Program-made: the position numbers and the translations under genes
Assembly: GCA_949152475.1 (NCBI GenBank)
Contig: OX424568.1
Span: 4,501,667 to 4,565,666 of the forward strand
Reading direction: 5' to 3'
From: Terebella lapidaria
Taxonomy: Eukaryota > Annelida > Polychaeta > Terebellida > Terebellidae
Length of the DNA stretch: 64,000 nucleotides
Part shown: in pieces, positions 51,471-63,450 of the stretch
Layout: each line of letters opens with the position of its first letter
Position numbering within the stretch: position 1 is the first letter of the stretch
The notes under the pieces: model-generated
Database searches by the model: none
Told to the model about the DNA's origin: nothing
The model's input: the letters and a program-made list of their open reading frames with translations, nothing else

Positions 51471-51887
51471 GGTAGTCCGCTCCAAACAGTGAGGGGAGAG
51501 GGTGAAAGAGTTTTTCAAAATAAATAACTGTGTCAACATTATCTAGAGCTTCAAAATGATATATGTTATAGAGTAACTGTTCAGCATCCTAAAACCGAAA
51601 AGAAAATAGGGGGTCACCGTATCCGTTCTCATGGAAAACAAGATGCAAGATGTGAATATGGACGAAAAAATGTGCAAAAATGCCAGAATTTATGTCATTT
51701 TAGGTGAATAGGTGTGATTTTGATCGAATATGTAGAAGAAACGAGCATGGTGACCCCCTATTTTCTTTTCAGTGTTAGGATGCTGATCATTTACTCTATA
51801 AAATAATGTCATTTTGAAGAGATAATATTCAAGAAATGACTTTTAAATTTTGACTCTCCGTTACCTCCATGTTTGTAGCGGACTACG
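51471..51887. mobile_element. Foldback MITE, 417 bp, TTAA target
   Basis: The ends are ggtagtccgctccaaaca and tgtttgtagcggactacg. TTAA stands on both sides (51467-51470 and 51888-51891), and the first Harbinger copy has the single site 'aatatttaagtgaaaatt'. The two halves are long imperfect inverted repeats: 'agcatcctaa', 'gaaaatagggggtcaccgta' on the left and their complements on the right. It has no coding capacity. TTAA duplication suggests piggyBac-type mobilisation, which is inference. Confidence 0.88.
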
Positions 51888-52272
51888 TTAAGTGAAAATT
51901 GCCATAAAATTACCCATTTTGGAGGTATTTTTGGGTTAAAACTACCCATAACTCCACATTGTAGAACATATTCCATCCAAATTTTGTTGTTGTCAAATGA
52001 ATAATGTCATATTTAGGATTGTTTGAAAGTCCTAACACAATGAAGGGAGTTTCACATTTTAGCACCTCTCAGCAGTTCCAACAAATATATATCAAGCAAC
52101 ATGGCATCACTCAAGCCAGTAGTAGTAGTGACAGTAGTTTCATACTAATTCTACCTACTAATTCTATCAGGAGAGTCATTATCATTGTTTTAGGCCTATT
52201 TATACTGCTTAAAGATATAATTCATTACATACAGATACATATAATACTCACACATTATTTTCGATGATACTA

Positions 52273-52476
52273 CTGTAAAACGACTAAGTTTGGCTATTAA
52301 AATTTGGCGGTTGTGAGCCCCACATTATTTGGCTGAGATTTAATTTGGCGGTTTCAGAACCACATATATATCTCAACATATAGCTAGTTAATTTGGCGGA
52401 CGATTTAATTTGGCGGTTTTTCCCCTACCGCCAAATCCGCCAAATAAATCGTCCGCCAAAATTAGTCGTTTTACAG
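52273..52476. mobile_element. MITE, 204 bp, TA target
   Basis: Perfect 15-bp ends ctgtaaaacgactaa, extending imperfectly through tttggc. TA lies on both sides (52271-52272 and 52477-52478), and the empty site is 'gatactatattaatc' in copy 1. The right half contains a strong hairpin built from ttggcgg/ccgccaa words. The TA duplication fits Tc1/mariner-type mobilisation. Confidence 0.88.
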
Positions 52477-52493
52477 TATATTAATCATAGTAC

Positions 52494-52610
52494 CTGTATA
52501 TTCAAGCTGTGGACTCCCTTCCTGTTAATGAAGTCGGGTTCACGATCTCCAGAGGGCGCCAAAATGGGTACGTGTGTGCAATCAATTGTGCCAATAACAT
52601 TCGGAAAACC
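52494..52610 (-). pseudogene. Harbinger transposase first catalytic exon, uninterrupted
   Basis: 39 codons from acceptor 'tattacag' to donor 'cag|gtac': [39 protein letters not shown]. This is the most conserved HARBI1 block, containing the first catalytic Asp. The exon itself is intact, but the element around it is truncated. Confidence 0.85.
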
Positions 52611-52998
52611 TGTAATATTGAATATATCCATTCCAACATTTCCTCGTTATGACCTACAAAATTTTTTTGAGTATTTTTCTTTTATTTTGTTATGTATAGT
52701 TTTTATAAGGGGTAACTGTTTGCACTTTTCACGGAATCAGAGTTCACATATGTAAGTCTAATTCGAATAAGCACCGAGATAATTCCATGTCAACATGTAT
52801 AACTTATATATATATTTACTAACTATGAAAGCCATATGTATGTAAATCAATAACTTTGGTGGGAGGCCTTTGTTTTATGTAGCATAAACCATTTTACCAT
52901 GGATGGAGAACAAATAAATATACCAATAATGTGATTCGGTAAGGGCGTATTTATCATTTAAGCATGGTCAGAGTTCATTTATGTCCGAGCGAAGCGAT

Positions 52999-55060
52999 GC
53001 TTGAATGATCAATAGGCCCGAACCACATCACATTATTACCATTTCTGTCAATACTAAGTATGTCAGTCCCAATGATCAAAGTAGGATACTAGTAACCAAC
53101 AACCAGTTTCACCTCAATGAATTTATCTTTTTATTCACATTCCTTGTGTTCTATAAAAATTCTCGGTTTGAACTGTCGAATTTCAAGTTTCCTCGTGCCA
53201 GTACGACCGACGCACATGAGCAAATTCAGAGCTGTAATTTAATCACGCAAAACAAAATTTGCGGGCCTAAATGAGATATTTGTACACGGCGCGTCATTGC
53301 TTATTTTCCACAGTCCCGTCGTTCATTCATTGTCAATATTCAACAAATGTTCCACAAAATGGCTAGCCGTTACTTATTTATGTTCAATATAGCACGATAG
53401 ATATGATTTGCATGACCCAAATTGCCTCTTATTTACATAGTGTTTTGAAGTGTGATTTTCGCCCCTTAAATTGCTGATTGAATTTAACTGGTGATGTTAT
53501 GATATAAATGGTGCCAAAAATACACGACAACACATGCGACCCACTAAACTGTTGATGAGTAGATCTAGTAAACTACTACAGATTGTCACAATTAATATCA
53601 CCTTTTCTCTATAAAAGATATTGTGTCTATAATATACGAACACAGCATATGCACGCTCTGTATTTAGCAGGAAATATTCGATGAAATACTAAATAGACCA
53701 GCTCATGCCAACTAGTATCTATTGAAATTTGTGAAGTGGGTCTACAAGGAGCGTCGTGCGATCTTTGCACATCCTAGTCTTATCTACTAGTATGTCACCC
53801 TCCTCAAGAGCTGTGGACACCGAATCCCATTATCTTGTGTGGAATGGGTTTTAGGAAACAACTTCTTTCAACAACGCATTGTATATCCAGCAACTGAATG
53901 CATGCATGCATATTAGGATTACCTGCATGCATATTAGGATTACCTGTCCACATCAGAGCCAACAAGAAACACGCATCACCTCTTACTTGCTTGAAGCAGC
54001 AGACCTCTGTTACTATTCATCGCCAAAGAAATCCAGTCATTTGTGCACTCTTATGCAAAACTTTTGGATATGTAGACACCAGAATCATGGCGACAAAACA
54101 ACATGGCAGGGACTGAATGATTCAGCGATTTCGCGAACTCTCAATAAGGAAACCCCAGGCGAACAGTTTAACAAGAGTAATAAGCTTCAATGAAACCAAC
54201 CTGAACGAATTTTTTGATAACTCAGCTTACGTGACACACGCGTCACATTAGCTCCAACTTATCGATACGAACGTGTTTGGCCCTTTCAAGAAAGGTGTCA
54301 GGTCAGCATGCGATGCATAGATTCTGAGTAACCCACCATATATCACTCATGACATCCCTGGAAGATAGTAGGCGCTTCTTGGCCGTCAGCCATGACCCCC
54401 AGAACACTGGTAATAAAGTTTACACTGGTAATAATAGTCTGTTAGCACCGTAGACTCATGTAGAGTGACTTAGAAATCAGACACGGAGATCTCACAGTTC
54501 ACACGTCTAATTTCCGAACTGACAACCTGACAATACACAACAAACACCATGGCAGGTTTTGCTTGCACCGGAATCATGCCCCACGGCTGGAATATATTCC
54601 ACGCTGACTTAACACCATCGAACATGATGAGTCGTTCAGAACCCAATAACTAATATCAACCTGGAAAGACGTCCGGTATTACACTCCCTCTAGACGTGAA
54701 AGCGACCGGAACGAACAAAGACTAGTCTACAGGAGAGTCTCACACAGAAACACACACAAATACGTCTCTACACACTATTCAACGTCGTTCTTCGTATAGT
54801 CTGCTATAAAACACGCCACTTCGGTCAGAACAAGCACACCATGCAACATATCTTAAGGCGGCGACTGACCCTAGTTCTTTTGTCTAGGGGTCAGGTCATA
54901 TTATTGTCACCGACTTGTGCTCAGATTTTTTGGAAGAAAGGTCAACACAAGGTAAGAGAAATGCAATTTCTGCAACATAACGCATATATATAATAACTGA
55001 GGTGGATGATACGATGTCCGAGATACTACTACAAATGTATGTACTTCACAAATATTTGTA
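52999..55060. other. No clear gene
   Basis: Open frames of 104 and 72 codons at about 53879-54193 overlap and include a 21-bp direct repeat (ctgcatgcatattaggatta...). The 72-codon frame (HIRANKKHASPLTCLKQQ...) has a protein-like look, but I do not recognise it. Nothing else is seen. Confidence 0.35.
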
Positions 55061-55234
55061 GGGGCTGAAATTCCCCAGAAAAAAGGTTTCTTCCATCAAT
55101 ATTTACCCCAATTTTGACACCGTGATCACGTTCATGGTCATTTTCAATAAATTCTGCACATTGTATTTCGATATTGTATGGAATGTTGTATATTGTATGG
55201 AAGAAACCTTATTTCTGGGGGAATTTCAGCCCCC
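55061..55234. mobile_element. Hairpin MITE, 174 bp
   Basis: The left end ggggctgaaattccccagaa, continuing through aaggtttcttccat, pairs with the right end atggaagaaacctt...ggggaatttcagcccc. GTA flanks both sides (55058-55060 and 55235-55237). The 3-bp duplication and G-rich ends fit a Harbinger-type MITE. Confidence 0.8.
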
Positions 55235-55545
55235 GTATACCGAACTTTACATTAATTCAACTCGCATTCAATATATGACGGATGCTTCTTTTAGTGTCAC
55301 ATATAGTATGCATGTCATAGGACGTGGTAGCCAACACTTCAGGCTACGACGAATATATTCCTGAATGATATATGTTGTCATGACTCCAACCCGACTGCCA
55401 TTGAATTCCATTTATGTTTACATACATTTACTAGTAGTTACCAGCACATTGGCTGTAAGAATATAGATACGAATATATCACAGAAGGCACATACGCCCAG
55501 TGTATTTGTACTTGTCCAGCTTGGGCATAGATACATGGTTGCCAA

Positions 55546-55579
55546 CAAGGCCACCATCCCTGAAAAGATGGTGGCCTTG
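55546..55579. repeat. Perfect 13-bp hairpin
   Basis: caaggccaccatc (55546-55558) and gatggtggccttg (55567-55579) are exact complements around an 8-base loop. Its role is unknown. Confidence 0.7.
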
Positions 55580-55912
55580 ACCAAAACTTAGTGGCCTGGA
55601 AATAGTAAATAGATTTTCGATTTTTTACTTACTAGTAATTGCGAGTTTGTGAGGTTCCGACATTTGTGACGTCGTTTACTGACACTGATCAATCGACAAT
55701 AAAATTTTTAATGAAGTAAATGTAGGCAGCCTTACATCATTACATGAAGATACAAACCCAAACACGAAACCTGTTCACATAATTCGTCCTTTATTTCAAA
55801 CCTCAACCTGAGTTACATGACATTCAAACTTGAATCATCAAAACAGACACATGTTTCTGCACGATTGAATGACTTCATGACTATCAGTGAATGACCTACA
55901 ACAAAAACTTAC

Positions 55913-56168
55913 AGTGGCATCGGCACTAGTAGAAGGGCTGGATTCAGAACTGACAGGACCAGAAGCAGAACTTGAAGCAGGACGAGATCTGAAATCCAAC
56001 CGAGGACGTCCTACTTCCCACTGTTCCAGGAACACTCGCTGCCTGGTTCTGTCATAAGCACGCTGGTCTTCAAGAATTCTATCTATGAAGACCAGTCTTT
56101 TTCTGTCCCTTGGGTGGTGGTGGCTTAAGACCAGTCTTTTTCTGTCCCTTTGGTGGTGGTGGCTTAAG
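55913..56168 (-). CDS. Possible minus-strand exon, unknown product
   Basis: On the minus strand one frame reads RDRKRLVFIDRILEDQRAYD, RTRQRVFLEQWEVGRPRLDF and a Ser-rich tail. It ends at an excellent donor (act|gtaagt, exon end at 55913). The upstream part is a 39-bp direct repeat (56090-56128 and 56129-56167), which in the neighbouring frame encodes KPPPPKGQKKTGL twice. The upstream acceptor is weak, so the exon start is uncertain. I do not recognise the protein. The charged helical part and Ser tail suggest a linker rather than an enzyme core. It may belong to a host gene or a transposon. Confidence 0.35.
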
Positions 56169-57111
56169 GCCGGCAGAATGTCGCCACATTGTTGTGAATC
56201 TGGTCTGATGTGACGATCACAGAACAGTGGTACTGGCAGGCGCCAGTGCTTAACATGTGGATTACATAATGAATATTTGTCTGATTCGAGTCAGTGACCA
56301 TTGAGCATTGATTAGTTTGTGAGTACACATTGAACAGTTCAGTAGTCATTACAACGAGTACACGTTTGGCTGCATATTTGCTGAGTTACTAAGTACACAT
56401 TAGCACATCAGGGCGTACAGGGAAAACTTTGTGAAAAATAAAACATTTTTAGAAAAATTGGCATACCTAATTCCATGTTACTCACATCCTGCAATGCTGC
56501 AAATACTGTTTTCATCCGGACACGTGTACTCAGTCATGCTGGTGATCTTGCTCACATGCGATTTTACGCTTTTTATCCACATGCCCGATTTTCGCCCTCT
56601 TCGTCTATATCGATAGCGTCCATTCTGCTTGACAGTTTTTAGCTTACCGGTACCATCGGTCATGCTACAATTTAACATACCGAGAAAAATCACACTAATG
56701 TGCACAAATACTTACACAAGAATTTAATACAATAAAATTCATCTCGCAACAAAATTAACAAACTAAGGTCTATTCCGAGGGTGTAGTAGTATTGTTATCT
56801 ATCCATGGAGCCGTGAACATGTCAGATGTTTCCTTGAGATGGCTAATTGACACAAACTCGAAGTTCGTCGAATTGGAGTTTTATCAAACTGAGCCAAATT
56901 TCACATAACCCTCCAATATGGTGGCATATCTCGATTATTCATACTTTCTTCATTATTGTGCATTTCACCATAGCAGAACGGTACACAACAATAAGATCAA
57001 ATATGCTGACCATGCACACCAAATCTCGTTTCACTCTAAATGCCATTTTGGCCGGAAAAAAGTAGGTGGAAACGGACGGTGACACGGTCCCCCCCCCCCA
57101 CAAAATACGAT

Positions 57112-57447
57112 ATTATGTGACAGAAAATTCTATGGACGTCATCTAATCTGGTTGATAAATACACCAAATACATGTCTGCCATGCAACTAGATCTATTTTC
57201 ATGTTAATTCTGGGGAAATCATGACGGGTGCCACTAGTGGGGCAGGAAATGCTCACTCTTTCCGGAACACCTGATTTCACCTCTTAATGGCCATTTTTGA
57301 GGGTTCGTGAGTTTCCCTGTCATTTTTGTTTTCTCTCACTTCGTATGCCTGATATGACTTTCTGTCCCCGGACTATGAGATTGGATAACGGACCCTGTTT
57401 TGTTTGCTCGGAATACTTAATACTGGGTATTGATTCCACGTCTATTA
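57112..57447 (+). repeat. Dispersed repeat family A, copy 3
   Basis: This matches 512-750 and the reverse complement of 44895-45189 plus 48353-48385. It is the copy that shows the Harbinger target unfilled. A run of ten C residues at 57091-57100 lies just upstream. Confidence 0.85.
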
Positions 57448-59352
57448 GAAACCTTCATGACATTCCTCATATTTTGAGGATGTCTTAGTGTAGTAGTTGG
57501 ATAGGTATAGTGCAAAACTATTTATCAATATACACCCTTACTACAGGAATGACTTGCGAGTCATGTAGAGTCATGTAGAACAGTTTATGAGTGTGTACCA
57601 TACGATCTTATCAAGAGACATGATATGCCGTGTGATTCTATCAAAACGTATAATTCGATCTCAGTTATAGACACATACAAAATACACGCTGGTAAAGTAA
57701 TGTATCCGTCAAGACTATGTCCAAATTTTTACAGATAATAGAACAGGGTCCAAAGGCCCCGACTGTCTACTTGCTCATGAGAGGAGAATGGATGCACAAA
57801 TATATACTGATGGTCAGAAACATTCACAACTGATTCCAAGTACGAATTTTCCAGGATCAGTATAGGTGAGGCATATCTGAGAGATACTCAGTCATATGAA
57901 TATCACTGGCCAGGTGTTCCGGAAGAGTGGACTCTCCTGCCAAGCATGGGACAGCCACTGATATCCGCACTGGCAAATCGACATGCGAGCTTATGCGCAC
58001 AACCAATTATCATGTATAACGAAACAGGTCGAGACATTCATAACAATTGTATTTTGAGTGGAGAGAGGAGATTCTAACTACTGGGGTATACTAGGTCGAG
58101 TTACAGATCTCGGTGTTCGTAACCTAGAATATCCAAACCCGACTTCCCCCAGTTAAACGATTCGCAATGGGGGAAAACGACGGGAAATTAAACAACCTGT
58201 TCGAGTGACTTGGGTACAATTCCAAGAACAACCCGATTAGACCATGTATTTATTTCCGCCGCCCTGCAACCCATGTGAGATTAATGTTCTCGCAGTCATG
58301 ATAATTTCAAACATGTACTGCAAGAAACTGTAAAAGGAGGTCAGCAATTTGTAGAATCAGTACATGTGGGGTATCATTGGAAAGGAAGTCAAGGAAGTCC
58401 AAAATGAAGTCAAGTCAAAGTCTGAGTTAAGATTATTACATATTATTACCCATTAATTACACTACAGAGTATCTTATTGGCTATTATTGATTTCACAGCC
58501 TGTAAAATATATTGATTAGTTATATTGATATGACAGTTTATGGAAAATTTTATGATAATTTCAAAACATAATCAACAAAAAATCGCTGCACGAACTCAAG
58601 TGGATTAGACCGTTCACAAAGCACCATTTCGACTCGCATTGAAGTCTTGGGAGTGAAACTCGCCTGTCTTTTTATGTGCAATTCACATGTGGTACGAATA
58701 TAATATGTTTCCTGTGTGCGTTAATATATTCAGAATGACCCAATCACCAAAGACGACTTCTGTAAGAGATCGTCTACTGCATCGTTGATACCGTATTACT
58801 CTTCTACTCGTGGGAACTGTGTGGCATGCATTTTATGTTCCCTTGGTAAATATCATGTACTACTGATAGGCGCAATGTTTGCAAGACTCATGAGGTGTTG
58901 CTAATTCAGGTCATTTCTTGACCTTGTCTAGACAGGACACCAGACACCCGGCGAGCATTGACGTCATACACACCGAGAAAATTATGGTTTCAAAGGGTGT
59001 CTAAGCCACGAGAAACCGTTCAGCCTTACCCAGTCATGTTTTGCGAATCGGCTGACGATCAAAGATTTACTTGACAGATAATGATTCCGCAACTCGTATA
59101 ATATGAATGACCATCATTCTGTGAGATGACACTAAGATGTGTCTAAGTCAGGCACAGTCAGGAAAAGAAATGCCACAAAACATTAACTACAGATAAAAGT
59201 GACGAAGGTGTTTGCATGTGTGTCTGAGTGTATCAATTCGGAATGTTTGCTTTCTCTGATAACAATGTAAACTCATGTGCTGTTTGTTTCACAGAATATC
59301 TTGTTCTCGAACCACCATCGATTTTCCGTCACTTTATACTTCTATTTTGAGG
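57448..59352. other. No gene seen
   Basis: AT-rich sequence without an open frame of note on either strand. Confidence 0.45.
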
Positions 59353-60330
59353 CTAAAGTACACTTCCCTTGAATCTTCGGATTTTGTAGATGGTTTTGAT
59401 ATTGATTAATATGTTACCTAATGTCAGAAATTTATTTCTGACATCTGATATTGTTCGTAAAATATGTGAATTGGTGTTAGGGTATCTCCGAGTCGATTTG
59501 ACAGTATAAGCCTTATCATCATCACACGCGACTATTCGAACCACTTCAAAAAACGTCAAGCCCATTTACAATTGACCTACCCCAAATCCAGTTTGTCCGA
59601 GTCTTTTTACGTCATTTCCGACGTTTTCTGCAAAACGATGATATTGGTCAAAGAGAATTTTCGGACGTATTTTGTGAAACTCGGATAATTTTTGGGAGCA
59701 TTTGGAATAGGTCAAACTACTGACGTGCGGGAATTTTTGGTTACCGAAGATTCGGTCCATTAAAAACCTGGCATGGCGTTGCGTCCGTCCTCATGATCGA
59801 AACTTTCTGAATTTTGCACAAAAATACATAGAATACACAGAAATATATTCAGACAGGCTTTTTTAAAAATTTTATTATTTCCGCAATTCTTTCAAAATCG
59901 TTGCCATTTTCGACGATAATGGACAATATCAGAAATCGTATATGGAACAAATAATGATGACCTTGAGCTTGACCTCGGATGACCCTGAGTGCCAAATGTC
60001 TGACGTGGAAGGTATAAATCGGCCTCTGATGCATAAAAGTTAGCAGCTAGAAATTAGGATTGTGTTATCAGCTCATACGAAATCAAATATATGGCACATC
60101 TTTTGGTGACCTTAAACGTGACGTTAGGCGACTTTGAAGGTTAAATCACGCCTGAGCTGAAGTGCATTAATTGGTTGTTATATACTTGTTGATAGAGCTG
60201 ATATGTTTGTATTATAGAGCTGATGTGTTCGTATTGTGGACATGTAGAAAGTCATTATTTATGCAGCACTTCTAATGATGACATTGAAGTTCACAAAATG
60301 ACCTTCATGGTAAATCTCAAGATCTTATTT
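59353..60330. repeat. Probable old repeat with TGACCT half-sites
   Basis: Two adjacent minus-strand frames (64 and 70 codons, 59353-59760) have no recognised domain. From about 59950 to 60330, blocks containing 'tgacctt' or 'gaccttga' recur roughly every 155-165 bases (59957, 60107, 60299), pointing to a degenerate tandem repeat. A palindrome atgtcagaaat/atttctgacat lies at 59421-59444. Confidence 0.35.
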
Positions 60331-60918
60331 CACCAGCAATGCTTGACATCAAAAGTGTCCGGTAACCCATATTAGACCTTGGACTAATTTAAAAATGGAT
60401 GAAAAAATACAACATATTTATATATTATATGCTAATCCATTTCAACGATTACTTGCAAATATATGGGGTTTGGGGTCGGTTGCGGTTCAAATCACTGTAA
60501 TTATAAAATTTATAATTATATGACATAATAAACACCTAGGCATCATATCAAAGGGTGAAATACCTTGCAATTAGTGAAAGTGGTCGGGAAAAGGTCTCGT
60601 TTTAGTGATCCGAGAAAGTAGCGTGGGAAGAAAGAGAACAATGTTCAACGTTGAAGTAACCTTTGCTGTTAATGCGTTTACCCAAGTATGTTGAGTCAGA
60701 ATCTCTCCGTGTCCTTGTCATCTTTGTTTCATGTGCATAACACGGAACCAACCAGTAATTTCCCATCTAAGATACTGTGTGTGAGTGTGTGTGTGTTTAG
60801 TGGGTAGTGCATGTACAGATAGGTTGTTGAAAAGTATCACGTACAAGAATACCAAGAGACAACAATTTTGAAAAGAGGGCAAAACATTTTCCGTTATAAT
60901 TTTTTGCTATAATTTAAT

Positions 60919-61054
60919 TGGCGTTATGACGCAAATGTGTCTTTGGATAAACTATTTGGTCGGGCTTTGTTTCTATTGCAAAATGTTGTATTTTATGTTT
61001 GTTACTGGCATCCTCAAAATCTGATTGTATTGGTGGTAATAGATTGATACTTAC
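60919..61054 (+). mobile_element. Fixed-3'-end retroposon, 136-bp truncated copy
   Basis: Ends 'gtaatagattgatacttac' like the other copies. A perfect 7-bp duplication ATTTAAT stands at 60912-60918 and 61055-61061. The 5' end is truncated at 'tggcgttatgacgc'. Confidence 0.88.
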
Positions 61055-61342
61055 ATTTAATGAGAAAAACAAATTATTTAGGGCAGAATGTGTAGAGCAT
61101 GCTCCAAAAGAGCTGCTTTCGGTGGTGTGATATCAATAACCATTTTTTCTACGATATATATCACCTTCTCTTTTTTGTTCGGTTTGCTCCCGTCTTCCAG
61201 GTTTCATTATACAGTCACCAACTCCAATGTGATTATCAACCTATTGACATCAGTACAACCAAATATTCAATCAGTACAACCAAATATTCATCTGAAAAGC
61301 AATGAAGTCATCAGGGACATATAGTGTGTAGAATGTACTTGT

Positions 61343-61437
61343 CTATACTGTTGTTTCTGCAAAATCAACAGTATAGATTGTGCGAGTTTTGGTCTTATCA
61401 CTGCAAACCTCTCCCATCTTACCAAAACTCGCACAAT
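61343..61437. repeat. Two abutting perfect hairpins
   Basis: Hairpin 1: ctatactgttg (61343-61353) with caacagtatag (61366-61376), loop 12. Hairpin 2: attgtgcgagttttggt (61377-61393) with accaaaactcgcacaat (61421-61437), loop 27. The first ends on the base before the second begins. Confidence 0.8.
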
Positions 61438-63450
61438 TTATTCAAGGTCTCCAAGAATATCAGCGATTAACGGCATTACTTACAGTACAATATGTACAGT
61501 CAGCGACTCTGCATTATATACATAATCTTCATTTGTTAATCTCCTTAGAGGATTTTTTTCTGAGTTTTCCTTAGTTGCAGAATGTGGATTGATACAATGT
61601 TATATCGGATATTATGAAGTATATTACCTGATTTACTACGTATGGATCTTCGGCTCGGCTGTTCAAACATTTTATGTTGGAATAAGCTCAGATTGCACGA
61701 GAAAATTCGCTTCAGATAGACAGATAGCGGTGTACATCGATGTGATACAACTGATGTGATATTAATCATCAAAATCTTGAAGGTTAGATGACATTAGGTT
61801 GCTACATACATACACCCAGCCAATTTTTTTTCTAAACAAAACCGCTGTGCATGTTTTCGACACAAAAATATGGAGAGGGGGGGGGGGGGGGGGGCACCAT
61901 GTTAATTTTCCTGCTACAGATACCAATCGTTTCCAGAATGAAAAGTCACCTAAATTTACTAAAAATGTCTGCACTCAATTTAGTTCGTCTATTTTGTGTT
62001 CTCTCAATCTCAGATAAACTATGATGATGTCAAAGTCCTTATTCGCCGCTTTTTATAAACAGTCATATCAGTAAAATTACAGATGGAACACGACATAATC
62101 TCTCCAGATTTGGTCCAGACCCGAAAAACGAGTTAATATTGAAATATACTGAAATTTTAAATATTAAAATAGCGCTAATATATTTGGTCAAACCTTGTTT
62201 TTTTGGCGCTAAATATGTAAACGCCGCATCCATCCTGAAAATGGTTCGGCAACTGCAGTTACCGATTCATGTCTCCCCCAGAGAGGTTGGACTGCCAGTC
62301 TAAATTTTTAATAATATGTTGTATACTAATTCCACCAGGAGTGCAGTAGAAACAACGATATTGTACACACTGTCTGTCCCTGATGACCTCAGTGTGCCTC
62401 CTGATGAAACATGAGGCCAGGCTATGTTTGAAATTGTTTCTATTCAAAATGTTATATTTGAGGTTTCCTATTGTCATCATTAATCTACTGATCTATTGAT
62501 CGTAAATTGGTTTTGTATCAAAAGCTTAACAGCGAAATAATATATATGTATAAATATTCTCATGTACAAAATTCAAATCAGATAATCTGTTCGGTCTTTC
62601 GTGTGTGTGAATATTACGAGTTACTGAATTATTTAAAAGTGAGGGCTGAGTAAAATACAATATCTTGATGAAGTACAAACCCTGTAGTATGGACAGAGTA
62701 ACCTTGGACACACTGGTCTCATGGATGGTGGCCCAGCCCCGTGTCCCACATTCTGGACAACGATCCTTGACTCCATATTGAATCAAGCACCACCAAGATG
62801 ACCAATCTTGCTGACACGGCAGGAAAATTATGGTTTCCAAACGCGAGAGGCATTTGTCAAATATTTATAGCAGACGCATATATCCATGTCGTATGAGAAC
62901 CAGGTATTTTTCCATACATTGATATTTTTTGCAGATTGTCAGTGTTCAGGATCGTCCGTACAGCATTGGCCTTCTTTTCCTCTCTTCCACACCAATAGTT
63001 GCAATCTTGACAATGTCACGGGTTTCATGTATGGGTCGAAGTTTACATCATCCAAAATACTAATCGTAATCCTATTTCCCTGTCATTTCCTTGTTATGTG
63101 TCCGCGTTTAAAATATACACTTTATGTGTTCAGATTGAGAAGTTCCGCTTCAGTTTTCGAAATAGTTGATTCAGAATATTTATTCAATGATCATAGGGAA
63201 TTCTATATCCATACATATGCCTATCAAGATCCTGTATATCGGAAGCATTTGTCCCACTAACACGCATTCTAGAGCATGGTTTGCATTACCTTTTACAGAA
63301 AGGAAATTTACAAGCTTGTGTATCCACGAAAGTGAGCTTGTAGTCGCGATGTTTCCTCATCAAATCGTATAGAAACTCCAAGTGAAACTGAAATCACCAG
63401 ATACTAAATACACCACTTCCTGGAATCAATTATCTCTATGTTTAATACAC
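61438..63450. other. No clear gene; one retroposon relic
   Basis: A G run of about 18 bases lies at 61877-61894. The 124-codon plus-strand frame 62886-63260 follows an acceptor-like 'tattttttgcag' at 62934 but has no known domain. A 104-codon minus frame (62526-62840) has a CPEC motif only. Confidence 0.35.
62319..62505 (+). mobile_element. Old copy of the fixed-3'-end retroposon
   Basis: 'gttgtatactaattccacca', 'cacactgtctgtccctgatg' and 'tgtttctattcaaaatgtta' follow the order of the long copy with many substitutions. The 3' end is degraded. Confidence 0.65.

Larger units (their letters stand above)
50857..52998. mobile_element. Second Harbinger copy, truncated at both ends
   Basis: This matches 45646-47618 ('tatagacatagcaccgc' to 'gtccgagcgaagc') but lacks both termini and the Myb gene. 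It carries two MITE insertions absent from the first copy (51471-51887 and 52273-52476) and lacks that copy's 411-bp retroposon. It includes part of the second transposase exon (about 51135-51205, minus), with its acceptor lost and internal bases missing. Confidence 0.88.

Noticed and set aside
61377-61437. microRNA precursor
   Set aside because: The 17-bp perfect stem with a 27-base loop is shorter than a typical animal pre-miRNA stem, and no known mature sequence was recognised.
62886-63260. 124-codon frame as a gene
   Set aside because: There is an acceptor-like site nearby, but no domain, no start context and no partner exon. It is left as unassigned sequence.
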